A stretch of DNA of 64,000 nucleotides from Belnapia sp. F-4-1 (GTDB lineage: Bacteria > Pseudomonadota > Alphaproteobacteria > Acetobacterales > Acetobacteraceae), in NCBI RefSeq assembly GCF_000802185.1, contig NZ_KN676113.1, positions 2,434,818-2,498,817 on the forward strand, read 5' to 3'. Position numbers and translations under genes: made by a program. Below, piece after piece: positions 34,689 through 42,379 of this stretch. The notes beneath the pieces were generated by a model, which ran no database searches, had not been told where the DNA came from, and saw only the letters and a program-made list of their open reading frames with translations. The stretch's first letter is position 1. Each line of letters starts with the position of its first letter.

Positions 34689-35834
34689 ATGTCCGATACC
34701 GAGACATTGGTTCCTGGGCGTCGTGGCCTGTTGAAGGTCGCCGCGATCGGCACCGTTGGGACGGCCGTACTGGCTGCGCCGAATGTCAGCCGCGCCCAGA
34801 CCGTGACGCTGCGCTTCCAATCTACTTGGCCGCAGCGCGACATCTTTCACGAGTTTGCCCAGGATTACGTGAACCGCGTCAACGCCATGGCTGGCGGCCG
34901 GCTGCGGTTGGAGTTGTTGGCGGCCGGCGCGGTGGTCGGCGCCTTCCAGTTGCTGGATGCGGTCTCGGCCGGAACGCTCGATGGCGGGCATGGCGTTTGC
35001 GCCTACTGGTTCGGCAAGAACAAGGCCTTCAGCCTGTTCGGCACCGCGCCGCCCTGGTTCGGCGATGCCAACCAGATGCTCGGCTGGTTCTACCAAGGTG
35101 GGGGAGAGGCGCTGTACCGCGAACTCACCCAGGACGTGCTGAAGGTGAATACGGTCGGCTTCTTGTCCGGCCCGATCCCGACCCAGCCGCTCGGCTGGTT
35201 CAAGACTCCGATCGAGCGGGCGGACCAGATCCGCGGCCTGAAATACCGCACCGTTGGCTTGGCCGCCGATCTCATGAACGAGATGGGCGCCGCTGTCGTC
35301 TCCCTGCCAGGCGGGGAGATCGTGCCGGCGCTGGAGCGTGGGGTGATCGACGGGGCGGAGTTCAGCAATCCTTCCTCCGACCGGGTCCTCGGCTTTCCTG
35401 ACGTCGCCAAGACCTACATGATCCAGAGCTACCACCAGCGGGTGGAGAGCTTCGAGATCCTGTTCAACAAGACCCGGTACGACAGCCTGCCGGACGAGCT
35501 GAAGGCGGTGATCCGGCATGGCGCCGAATCCGCCTCGGCCGAGATGAGCTGGAAGCTGCAGGACCGCTTCTCGCGCGACCTCCAGGCCATGGCCCAGCAG
35601 CAGGGGGTGAGTGTCCGGCCGACGCCGCGCCCGGTGCTGGATGCGCAGCTGCAGGCCTGGGACCGGGTCATCGCCAGGCTGGAGGCCGATAACTCCTCCC
35701 CGGTCAATGGTCCGCTGTTCAAGAAGATATGCGACAGCCAGCGTGACTGGTGCCGGCGGGTCGGTAATTTCTTCCTGCGCTACGAAGCCAGCCCGGTGAT
35801 CTCCTACAATCACTTCTTCGCCCGCCAGGGCTGA
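34689..35834 (+). CDS. dctP: TRAP transporter substrate-binding protein (TakP/DctP type)
   Basis: A 381-residue periplasmic receptor with a Tat signal (PGRRGLLKVAAIGTVGTAVL). LRFQSTWPQRDIFHEFAQDY opens the mature protein; SLPGGEIVPALERGVIDGAE is the DctP signature with the carboxylate-binding region, and YHQRVESFEILFNKTRYDSL lies further on. The pattern resembles TakP, which binds alpha-keto acids as a dimer. ATG 34689 follows GGGAG, better than the upstream ATG at 34641. It is the first gene of a complete TRAP operon. The hydratase-like gene at the end is consistent with an oxo-acid ligand. Confidence 0.9.
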   Translation: MSDTETLVPGRRGLLKVAAIGTVGTAVLAAPNVSRAQTVTLRFQSTWPQRDIFHEFAQDYVNRVNAMAGGRLRLELLAAGAVVGAFQLLDAVSAGTLDGGHGVCAYWFGKNKAFSLFGTAPPWFGDANQMLGWFYQGGGEALYRELTQDVLKVNTVGFLSGPIPTQPLGWFKTPIERADQIRGLKYRTVGLAADLMNEMGAAVVSLPGGEIVPALERGVIDGAEFSNPSSDRVLGFPDVAKTYMIQSYHQRVESFEILFNKTRYDSLPDELKAVIRHGAESASAEMSWKLQDRFSRDLQAMAQQQGVSVRPTPRPVLDAQLQAWDRVIARLEADNSSPVNGPLFKKICDSQRDWCRRVGNFFLRYEASPVISYNHFFARQG

Positions 35835-35847
35835 GCTGCGCCAGGCC

Positions 35848-35881
35848 AACCCCGCCGTCCGGCAATGCCGGGCGGCGGGTT
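35848..35881 (+). terminator. Strong hairpin between DctP and DctQ
   Basis: A 15-16-base stem with one bulge and loop AAT: the left arm starts AACCCCGCCG at 35848 and the right arm ends CGGCGGGTT at 35881. There is no T-run, so it is probably a 3' stabiliser or partial attenuator that keeps receptor mRNA in excess over the permease mRNA, as is common in binding-protein-dependent operons. Confidence 0.55.
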
Positions 35882-35904
35882 CCGTTCGAAATGGGGGGAC
35901 GCGC

Positions 35905-36552
35905 ATGCAGCGCCTGCTGCTCGGCATCGACCGGCTCAGCACCTTCGTCGGCCAGACCTTCGCCTGGGCAATCCTCGTGCTGACCGGCGTCGTGGTCTAC
36001 GAAGTCTTCGTCCGCTACGTCTTCCGCGCCCCGACCAGTTGGGGCTACGACGTATCCTACATGCTCTACGGCACGCTGTTCATGATGGCGGGCGCCTATG
36101 CGCTGTCGCGCAACGGGCATGTGCGTGGTGATTTCCTGTACCGCAACTTCGCCCCGCGGACCCAGGCCTGGTTCGACCTGGTCCTGTTCGTACTGTTCTT
36201 CTTCCCGGCGATCTTCGCCTTCATGATCTCCGGCTGGCACTTCTTCGCCGACAGCTTCCGGCAGAACGAGCGCAGCATGTTCTCCCCGACCGGTCCCGTG
36301 ATCTGGCCCTTCAAGCTGCTGATCCCGGTAGTCGGTGTGCTGCTGCTGCTGCAGGGGCTGGTGGAGGTGGTGCGCTGCATCCAATGCATCCGCAGCGGCG
36401 CCTGGCCGCAGCGCCTCTCGGATGTGGAAGAGTTGGAACAGCAGATCCTGGCCGCCGCCGCCGAGAAGGACCCCGAGCTCCTGGCGCGCGAGATGGCCGC
36501 GAGCGGACGGATCCCCGGCGAACGCGCCGCCGACGAACACACGGGACGATAA
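35905..36552 (+). CDS. dctQ: TRAP transporter small permease DctQ
   Basis: A 215-residue inner-membrane protein with four helices: TFAWAILVLTGVVVYEVFVR, YMLYGTLFMMAGAYALSRNG, WFDLVLFVLFFFPAIFAFMI and WPFKLLIPVVGVLLLLQGLV. The segment RYVFRAPTSWGYDVSYMLYG with GHVRGD is the DctQ core. The C-terminal 45 residues are a charged cytoplasmic tail. Five bases separate it from DctM. It bridges the receptor and the large permease. Confidence 0.9.
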   Translation: MQRLLLGIDRLSTFVGQTFAWAILVLTGVVVYEVFVRYVFRAPTSWGYDVSYMLYGTLFMMAGAYALSRNGHVRGDFLYRNFAPRTQAWFDLVLFVLFFFPAIFAFMISGWHFFADSFRQNERSMFSPTGPVIWPFKLLIPVVGVLLLLQGLVEVVRCIQCIRSGAWPQRLSDVEELEQQILAAAAEKDPELLAREMAASGRIPGERAADEHTGR

Positions 36553-36557
36553 CCCCC

Positions 36558-37964
36558 ATGAGCGATGGCGTGCTGGGCCTCACCCAGCTTTTCCTCTTCC
36601 TGTTCTTCATCATGCTCGGTTTTCCCATCGCATTCACCCTGATGGCGATGGGCCTGTTCTTCGGCTATCTCGGGATGCAGGAACGCATCTTCGACCTGCT
36701 CGTGCAGCGCACCTACGCCATCATGGCGAATGACGTGCTGATCAGCGTGCCGCTCTTCGTCTTCATGGGTTACATCATCGAGCGGGCGAACATCCTCGAC
36801 CGGCTGTTCCGCAGCCTGCAAATGGCCTCGGGCAACATCCCCGGCAGCCTGGCGGTGGCGACGCTGGCGACCTGCGCGCTCTTCGCCACGGCGACCGGCA
36901 TCGTCGGCGCGGTGGTGACCTTGATGGGGTTGCTCGCGCTGCCGCCGATGCTGCGCGCGGGCTATGACGTGAAGCTGGCAACCGGCGTCATCGCGGCTGG
37001 CGGCTGCCTCGGCATCCTGATCCCGCCCTCGATCATGCTGATCCTGTTCGGCGCCACCGCGGGCGTCTCGGTCGTGCAGCTCTATGCCGCGGCCTTCATC
37101 CCAGGCGTGATGCTGGCCGGCCTCTATGTCCTGTATGCGGTGGGCATCGCCATCGTGAAGCCCGAGGTTGCGCCGCGGCTGCCGCCCGAGGAAGTGGCAG
37201 TGCCGTTCACGACCATCCTGCGGTCGCTGATGAGTTCCTTCCTGCCGCTTGCGCTGCTGATCGCCCTGGTGCTGGGCTGCATCCTGCTGGGCCTCGCCAC
37301 GCCTTCGGAGGCGGCGGCGATGGGGTCGCTCGGCGCCATCGTACTGGCCGTGATCTATCGCAGCTTCACCTGGGGCAAGCTCAGGGAAAGTGTGTTCCTC
37401 ACCGCCCGCACCTCCGCCATGGTGTGCTGGCTCTTCGTCGGCTCGGCGATATTCTCGTCGGTCTTCGGATATCTCGGCGGCCAGGCGCTGGTGGAGGAGT
37501 TCTTCAAGTCGCTGCCGCTGAACCAGTTCACCTTCATGGTTCTGGCGCAGCTGCTGATCTTCATCCTCGGCTGGCCGCTGGAGTGGACCGAGATCATCGT
37601 CATCTTCGTGCCGATCTTCCTACCGCTGCTCGACGATTTCGGCGTGGACCCGTTGTTCTTCGGGGTGATGATCGCGCTGAATCTGCAAACCAGCTTCCTC
37701 TCGCCGCCCGTCGCCATGGCGGCGTTCTACCTGAAGGGCGTGGCGCCCAAGCATGTTCGGCTGGAACAGATCTTCGCCGGCTGCATGCCGTTCATCTACA
37801 TCGTGGTGACCTGCATGATCCTGGTTTATGTCTTCCCCGGGCTGGTGACCTGGCTGCCGGAACGGCTCTATGGCGGTGCCAGCGATGCACCGACGATCAA
37901 CATGGAAGCGCCACCGCCGGGAGGATTTGCAGAGGACGAGATCGCGTTGCCACCGGCGCAGTAG
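36558..37964 (+). CDS. dctM: TRAP transporter large permease DctM
   Basis: A 468-residue inner-membrane permease with about twelve helices. LFLFLFFIMLGFPIAFTLMA opens it; VPLFVFMGYIIERANILDRL, GGCLGILIPPSIMLILFGAT and LGLATPSEAAAMGSLGAIVL are standard DctM motifs, the last being the ion/substrate gate region. ATG 36558 is chosen because the longer frame upstream lies within DctQ. It performs sodium-driven uptake together with DctP and DctQ. The C-terminal 30 residues are acidic and proline-rich. Confidence 0.92.
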   Translation: MSDGVLGLTQLFLFLFFIMLGFPIAFTLMAMGLFFGYLGMQERIFDLLVQRTYAIMANDVLISVPLFVFMGYIIERANILDRLFRSLQMASGNIPGSLAVATLATCALFATATGIVGAVVTLMGLLALPPMLRAGYDVKLATGVIAAGGCLGILIPPSIMLILFGATAGVSVVQLYAAAFIPGVMLAGLYVLYAVGIAIVKPEVAPRLPPEEVAVPFTTILRSLMSSFLPLALLIALVLGCILLGLATPSEAAAMGSLGAIVLAVIYRSFTWGKLRESVFLTARTSAMVCWLFVGSAIFSSVFGYLGGQALVEEFFKSLPLNQFTFMVLAQLLIFILGWPLEWTEIIVIFVPIFLPLLDDFGVDPLFFGVMIALNLQTSFLSPPVAMAAFYLKGVAPKHVRLEQIFAGCMPFIYIVVTCMILVYVFPGLVTWLPERLYGGASDAPTINMEAPPPGGFAEDEIALPPAQ

Positions 37965-37968
37965 GCGC

Positions 37969-38676
37969 ATGCGGGAGGCGACGCGGCGACAGGCGGCAGC
38001 CTGCTTGGCTGAGGCTTTCGAAACCGGCAACCCGCTGGCTGCGCTGCCGGGCAACTTCGTGCCGGGCAGCGTCGCGGAGGGTGATGAGCTGGCGGCCCTG
38101 ATGCTGGAAGAGCTCGGCCTCGCCACTTGCGGAATCCGCTTGGCCTTGGGGCTGGATGGAGTGCGGCTCGCCGGACCAATGCTGGAGGGACGGCTGCTGC
38201 CCGACGGAGCCAGCCTGCCCCTGGCCGCGTTGCAACACGCGCAGGTCACCGCGGCATTGGTTGCGGTCCTGGCCGAAGCGTTGCCCGAGAATGGCCAGGG
38301 GTTTCCGGCCTTCGCCACGGTTCATCCGGCCATCGACGTGACGGGCAGCCGCTTTCGTGACCCACCGGCGAGCTTGGGCCTGCTGGCGGCCGATCTAGGC
38401 GGCCTCGGCCATGTCGCCGCCGGCCGGGGCGGCCCCCTTCCTGCAAGCAGCGTTGCCGTCACCCTGGCTGCAGCAAGGCGGCGGCCGCGCGGTACGGCGG
38501 TGGACCTGCAGGCAGCGCTGGCGCTGGCCGTGGATGCGGCTCGGCATTCGGGCGGGCTTCCGGCCGGGGCGGTGCTGGTGGTGACCGGGCTTTCTCCAGC
38601 GGTGGTGCCGGAAGCGGGGCTGAGCCTGGCAGCCAGCTTCGCCGGACTCGGCCGAGCCAGGCTTGGCTTCAGCTGA
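37969..38676 (+). CDS. 2-keto-4-pentenoate hydratase-like protein
   Basis: A 235-residue protein of the MhpD/HpaH hydratase fold, cytoplasmic. Weak but ordered matches are GIRLALGLDGVRLAGPMLEG, AFATVHPAIDVTGSRFRDPP and the C-terminal SGGLPAGAVLVVTGLSPAVV, which corresponds to the family's G-x-x-L-x-x-G-x-V-x-T-G loop. Metal ligands of active hydratases (Glu-x-Glu) are not evident, so catalysis is uncertain. It starts five bases after DctM and is probably co-transcribed, suggesting that the TRAP cargo is a 2-oxo acid. Confidence 0.65.
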   Translation: MREATRRQAAACLAEAFETGNPLAALPGNFVPGSVAEGDELAALMLEELGLATCGIRLALGLDGVRLAGPMLEGRLLPDGASLPLAALQHAQVTAALVAVLAEALPENGQGFPAFATVHPAIDVTGSRFRDPPASLGLLAADLGGLGHVAAGRGGPLPASSVAVTLAAARRRPRGTAVDLQAALALAVDAARHSGGLPAGAVLVVTGLSPAVVPEAGLSLAASFAGLGRARLGFS

Positions 38677-38912
38677 GGCCGCTATCGGTTCGAGTCCGGT
38701 GTCAGCACCTCCACGATATCGGGAGGAAGGTGCCGGCCGCCACCCGCTGGAACCTTTCTTTCATGGTGATTGCCACTGAGGCATCCTCGGCGCGCCGGTT
38801 GGATCGTGGAGGATTGCACGGCAGGTTCCGCTTGCGCCGCACTTGCCCCGGTCGCCCGCACTTTCCGAGCTGCGCCAAGCCCTTTCACGCCCGATTGCGA
38901 TAGGAACCCCGT

Positions 38913-39758
38913 ATGACCGACAGCACAAGCGACGTATCGCGTGCCAGGCTGCACGCCGTCACTCGCCGCACCAAGCTCTGGCTCGGCCTCGGCGCCTTTG
39001 TAACCATCGGCGCATCCGACACCCTGGTGCAAGCCGCGCCGGTTCCAACCTCGCCACAGGCAGGGGGAGGCGGCGAGGGTGGTGAGGGAGGAGAGGGGGG
39101 CGAGGGCGGGGTGGACGCGGCGCGGGCTGCGGGCGACCCGATTGCCTTCCTCCTCGCTCTTGACGTGGTCGCGGCTCACTACCTTGCCGGCCGTCGCGCC
39201 TATGACGCTGGCAAGGCAGCCGCCGCAGCTGAACTCTTTGCGCACCCGATCAGCGAGATTTACGCCGAACTGGAACCGGTGTTCGAGGCGCGCGGCGTGC
39301 CGCCCTTCCGGGAAGCGATGGAGGAGGCCTCGACGCTGGCGCTCGACAAGGCACCGGTTGGCCGAATCGCAGATGCCGTGGACCGCGTCATCGCGGCACT
39401 CGCTGCGGCGGAGGCCAGGGCGCCGGGCACTGGCGCGACACTCGGCGTCAGGGCCCGGGTCGTTGGCGAGATGGCGGACCGCGCAGCCCTTCAGTACACG
39501 GCCGCCCTGCGCTCTTCGGAGGACGAGCCCTACCTTGATGGCTTTGGCCTTTACCTCGCGGCTCGAGCTCGCGCCGAGCGCGTCGCGCCCGAACTGGAGC
39601 GCGCCGGCCACCAAGCTCAGGCTGCGGCGATGCGGTCGGGGCTCGAGACGCTGGCATCGGCCTACACAGGCGTTGATCGGCCGACCGCGCAGGTCGAGCC
39701 AGGCTTGCTGTCCGCGGGCACGGCACGGTTGATGCTGGTGCTGGCCGATCTGCCGTGA
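38913..39758 (+). CDS. Secreted helical protein with Gly/Glu repeat, PiuC-associated
   Basis: A 281-residue protein. An N-terminal hydrophobic segment (LWLGLGAFVTIGASDTLVQA) acts as signal or anchor. A linker of four GGE-type repeats (GGGGEGGEGGEGGEGG) follows, then an all-helical, Ala-rich domain with AAELFAHPISEIYAELEPVF and TLASAYTGVD. I recall a similar EGGEGGE-linker protein recurring next to PiuC-type dioxygenases and TonB receptors in alphaproteobacteria, but no named family. The PiuC gene starts 14 bases downstream, so the two are an operon. A role in iron handling is inference from this partnership. Confidence 0.6.
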   Translation: MTDSTSDVSRARLHAVTRRTKLWLGLGAFVTIGASDTLVQAAPVPTSPQAGGGGEGGEGGEGGEGGVDAARAAGDPIAFLLALDVVAAHYLAGRRAYDAGKAAAAAELFAHPISEIYAELEPVFEARGVPPFREAMEEASTLALDKAPVGRIADAVDRVIAALAAAEARAPGTGATLGVRARVVGEMADRAALQYTAALRSSEDEPYLDGFGLYLAARARAERVAPELERAGHQAQAAAMRSGLETLASAYTGVDRPTAQVEPGLLSAGTARLMLVLADLP

Positions 39759-39771
39759 GGAGCCGCTCACC

Positions 39772-40452
39772 ATGATCCTGCCGATTGCTGGCGTGCTGGA
39801 TGCCGGAACGCTGGCGCGCGTCCGTACGCGGCTCGCCGAGGCCCGTTTCGAGGACGGGCGGCGCACCGCTGGCTGGCACGCGCGGGAGGTAAAGGCGAAC
39901 CAGCAGGCCGCGGAGGCGGACCCTGCAACGCGGGAAGCCGCAGCCATCATATCCACAGAACTATTGACCAACCCGGTATTCCGCACCGCAGTTCTGCCGC
40001 GACGGTTGCGGCCCATCCTGTTTGCGCGCTATCCGGGCGAAGGTGCCTATGGAACGCATACCGACGACGCGCTGATGGGCTTCACCGACCCGACCGGGCC
40101 GACGCGCGCCGACGTCTCCGTCACCATCTTCCTCTCCGATCCGGAATCCTACGAGGGCGGCGAACTGGTGATCGATGGCATCGGGGGTGAGGCCGCTTAT
40201 AAGCTCGATGCTGGGTGCGCGCTGGCCTATCCGGCGACTACCCTTCACCGCGTGGCACCTGTTACCAGGGGTGAGCGGCTGGTCGCTGTAACCTGGGCGC
40301 AAAGCCTCGTGCGCGATGTGGCGTCGCGCGAGATGCTGTTCGACCTCGACACGGCACGCCGTGCCGTGTTCGCCGACCGAGGCAATGACGAAACCTTCCG
40401 CCTGCTTGCCAAGACCTACGCTAACCTGCTTCGCCGATGGGCCGAGACGTGA
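39772..40452 (+). CDS. piuC: PKHD-type Fe(II)/2-oxoglutarate hydroxylase
   Basis: A 226-residue dioxygenase of the PiuC/YbiX family. The iron triad is in YGTHTDDALMG (His-x-Asp) and PATTLHRVAP (distal His), with RLVAVTW providing the 2-oxoglutarate Arg. ILFARYPGEG and SVTIFLSDPESYEGGELVID are family hallmarks. Family members are usually linked to siderophore receptors and iron limitation, the substrate being unknown. It is preceded by the Gly/Glu-repeat secreted protein. No Fur-type site is obvious upstream of the pair. Confidence 0.92.
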   Translation: MILPIAGVLDAGTLARVRTRLAEARFEDGRRTAGWHAREVKANQQAAEADPATREAAAIISTELLTNPVFRTAVLPRRLRPILFARYPGEGAYGTHTDDALMGFTDPTGPTRADVSVTIFLSDPESYEGGELVIDGIGGEAAYKLDAGCALAYPATTLHRVAPVTRGERLVAVTWAQSLVRDVASREMLFDLDTARRAVFADRGNDETFRLLAKTYANLLRRWAET

Positions 40453-40504
40453 CGCTACGCCGGCCCTTCCCGAGCGGTGCGACGCTCACCATATCTCTGT
40501 TACC

Positions 40505-40888
40505 ATGCGTCAAATACTGACCGCGGCCTTGGCCGCCCTTGCCCTTGCAGCCTGCGCGACCCGCGCAGGTTTCGACGCCCGCCAGTCCGCCCTGATTGGT
40601 CGTTCCGAGGCTGACCTGGTCGCCACCCTTGGCGTTCCGGCCCGCACCTATGAGGCAGGGGGGCGGCGTTTTCTGCAGTATGAAGAGCGGCGCCTCGTCA
40701 CCTATCCGGGTTCGCCTGGCTTCTACGGACGGTATGGCCGGTATCTCGGTGGCGGCTTCGCACCCTGGATCGAAAGCCGGTCCTGCGATGTCACTTTCGA
40801 ACTCCATAGTGGTCGCGTAGTGGGCTTCAATGCTCGGGGGAACGACTGCGTCGCACCACCGCCGTCCTCCACGGTCGCAGTTCTGTAG
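40505..40888 (+). CDS. Small SmpA/OmlA-like lipoprotein
   Basis: A 127-residue lipoprotein with signal ILTAALAALALAACATRAGF and lipobox LAAC. The segment LIGRSEADLVATLGVPARTY with GGRRFLQYEERR resembles the SmpA/BamE-like fold in which a G-x-s-x-x-D-L-x-x-x-L-G-x-P motif opens the domain. Tyr/Gly-rich residues (YGRYGRYLGGGF) follow. It likely sits at the inner face of the outer membrane. It starts 52 bases after piuC, on the same strand, but may have its own promoter. Exact role unknown. Confidence 0.7.
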   Translation: MRQILTAALAALALAACATRAGFDARQSALIGRSEADLVATLGVPARTYEAGGRRFLQYEERRLVTYPGSPGFYGRYGRYLGGGFAPWIESRSCDVTFELHSGRVVGFNARGNDCVAPPPSSTVAVL

Positions 40889-41218
40889 GGATCGGCCTGG
40901 GTGCTGGCTGGGGTTCTCGATGCGCATGGCAGCGACGTGCTGACTAACCAGGCCGGCCGCGGCCCCTGGCTTGAGCTTTCCGTGGATGGCAAGCGCCAGG
41001 AATCCAGCCCCCAACTACGCCGCCTTGCCTCGCGGATGACGCCAGATGGGCGGCGCCGAAGCCGCTGCTCCCTTTTCCGCTCACCGCCCGATGGGCCTTC
41101 CTGTTTCCTTTGACACGGCCTCCACCACGGCGCTGACTTTCCTGAGACAAGAAGGAAGTCGCCGAGGCATCTGCGCCCTGCCGCGATGCCCTGCCAGGCG
41201 GTCTGGGAGGAAGGACGG
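40889..41218. other. Intergenic region before a Bug gene
   Basis: 330 bases with no supported gene on either strand. It ends in a strong ribosome site, GGAGGAAGGA at 41207-41216, just before ATG 41219, so it must contain the promoter of the Bug gene. I see no clear operator. Confidence 0.45.
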
Positions 41219-42265
41219 ATGCCGATACGCAATTGCCGGCCGTGCGGGCCTGCGACATTCAGGAAGCCGCAAGCCGGGCCGCTTGTGACCCATCGCCGCA
41301 ACCTGCTGGCGGCACCCGCCCTGGCCCTAGCGCTGCGCCCGCTGGGGGCCGGTGCCCAGGGGCGTTACCCGTCCCGTCCCATTCAGCTCCTGGTGCCCTG
41401 GGCAGCCGGCGGCGGCACGGATGCCGTCGCACGCATGGTCGCCGTCCTGCTCGAGCGCGATCTCGGCCAACCCATCGTCGTGGTGAACCGCACCGGCGGC
41501 CAGGGCGTCGTCGGCCATGCCGCCATCGCCGGCGCGGCGCCCGATGGCCACACCATCGGCATGCTGACGCTCGAGATCGCCATGATGCACTGGGTCGGCC
41601 TGACCGAGATCACCCCGCGCAGCTACACGCCGATCGCGCTGCTGAACCAGGATCCGGCGGCGGTGATGGTCAACGCCGCCTCGCCCCATGCGGATATCCG
41701 CGCCCTGGCCGATGCCTTGCGCACGGCGCCGCCGCGCCGGTTCAAGGGCAGCGGCTCCGGCCGCGGCGGCAGCTGGCACCTGGCACTCGTCGGCTGGCTG
41801 CGTGCCATGGGCCTCGGTGCCGAGCACGTGCTTTGGGTTCCCGTCGAGGGCGCCGCGCTGGGCATGCAGGAACTCGCGGCTGGCGGCGTTGACCTCGCGG
41901 CCTGCTCGCTGCCGGAGAGCCGGAGCATGATCGATGCCCGGCGCGTCCGGCCCCTCGTGGTCATGGCGGCCGAGCGCAACGCAGCCTTCCCCGAGGTGCC
42001 GACGCTGAAGGAGGCGCTCGGCATCGACTACGCGGCAGGGCTCTGGCGGGGCATCGCCGGCCCTCCGGGCCTGCCGGCCGAGGTCAGGCAGATCCTGGGC
42101 GCCGCGCTCGACCGCGTCTACCGCTCGGAGGAGTTCCAGGCCTTCATGACGACCCGCGGCTTCGGGACGAGCTTCGCCGATGCCGCGGGCTTCGCCGCCT
42201 TCATGGACCGGTCGGACGCGGCGATGGGCCAGGCGCTGCGGGATGTGGGCCTGGCGAAGGGCTGA
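41219..42265 (+). CDS. Bug/TctC family binding protein
   Basis: A 348-residue periplasmic receptor. RRNLLAAPALALALRPLGAG is a Tat-type signal core. YPSRPIQLLVPWAAGGGTDA with VVVNRTGGQGVVGHAAIAGA is the Bug N-lobe, and FPEVPTLKEALGIDYAAGLW the C-terminal hinge. ATG 41219 is preferred for its GGAGGAAGGA site, although GTG 41285 would give a more compact signal peptide. No TctAB is present. It is convergent with a MetE-like gene and a microprotein gene, whose 3' end it overlaps. Confidence 0.88.
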   Translation: MPIRNCRPCGPATFRKPQAGPLVTHRRNLLAAPALALALRPLGAGAQGRYPSRPIQLLVPWAAGGGTDAVARMVAVLLERDLGQPIVVVNRTGGQGVVGHAAIAGAAPDGHTIGMLTLEIAMMHWVGLTEITPRSYTPIALLNQDPAAVMVNAASPHADIRALADALRTAPPRRFKGSGSGRGGSWHLALVGWLRAMGLGAEHVLWVPVEGAALGMQELAAGGVDLAACSLPESRSMIDARRVRPLVVMAAERNAAFPEVPTLKEALGIDYAAGLWRGIAGPPGLPAEVRQILGAALDRVYRSEEFQAFMTTRGFGTSFADAAGFAAFMDRSDAAMGQALRDVGLAKG

Positions 42266-42368
42266 CCGGAGCGGCGGGGGGAGGGGAGGCGGACTCTCCC
42301 GCTGGCGGTGGCACCGGCTCCGCCGGCAGCCCGGCGAATTCGCGCCGGACCTCGCAGATCCAACACAT
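42201..42368 (-). CDS. CxxC microprotein coupled to MetE-like gene
   Basis: A 55-residue frame beginning MCWICEVRREFAGLPAEPVP, then a Pro/Ser/Ala-rich tail. A near-ideal ribosome site, GAGGAGGT, lies five bases before its ATG and overlaps the stop of the MetE-like gene, which is hard to explain unless the frame is translated. CWIC is a CxxC pair that could bind a metal or be redox active. The 3' end overlaps the convergent Bug gene by 65 bases. No family recognised. Confidence 0.5.
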   Translation of the reverse strand: MCWICEVRREFAGLPAEPVPPPAGESASPPPAAPVSPSPGPHPAAPGPSPRPTGP

Positions 42369-42379
42369 GCGCGACCTCC

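Noticed and set aside
38681-38715. GGTTCGAGTCC resembling a tRNA T-loop
   Set aside because: The flanking bases do not form a T-stem, and no acceptor stem, anticodon arm or CCA end can be drawn.
39064-39112. Tandem GGGGAGG-like repeats as a possible CRISPR or satellite
   Set aside because: They are in-frame Gly/Glu codons in a secreted protein linker; there are no spacers.
38682-40016. Long minus-strand open frame of 444 codons
   Set aside because: It is antisense to the Gly/Glu-repeat protein and piuC genes, which have signal and catalytic motifs; the frame has no family features.
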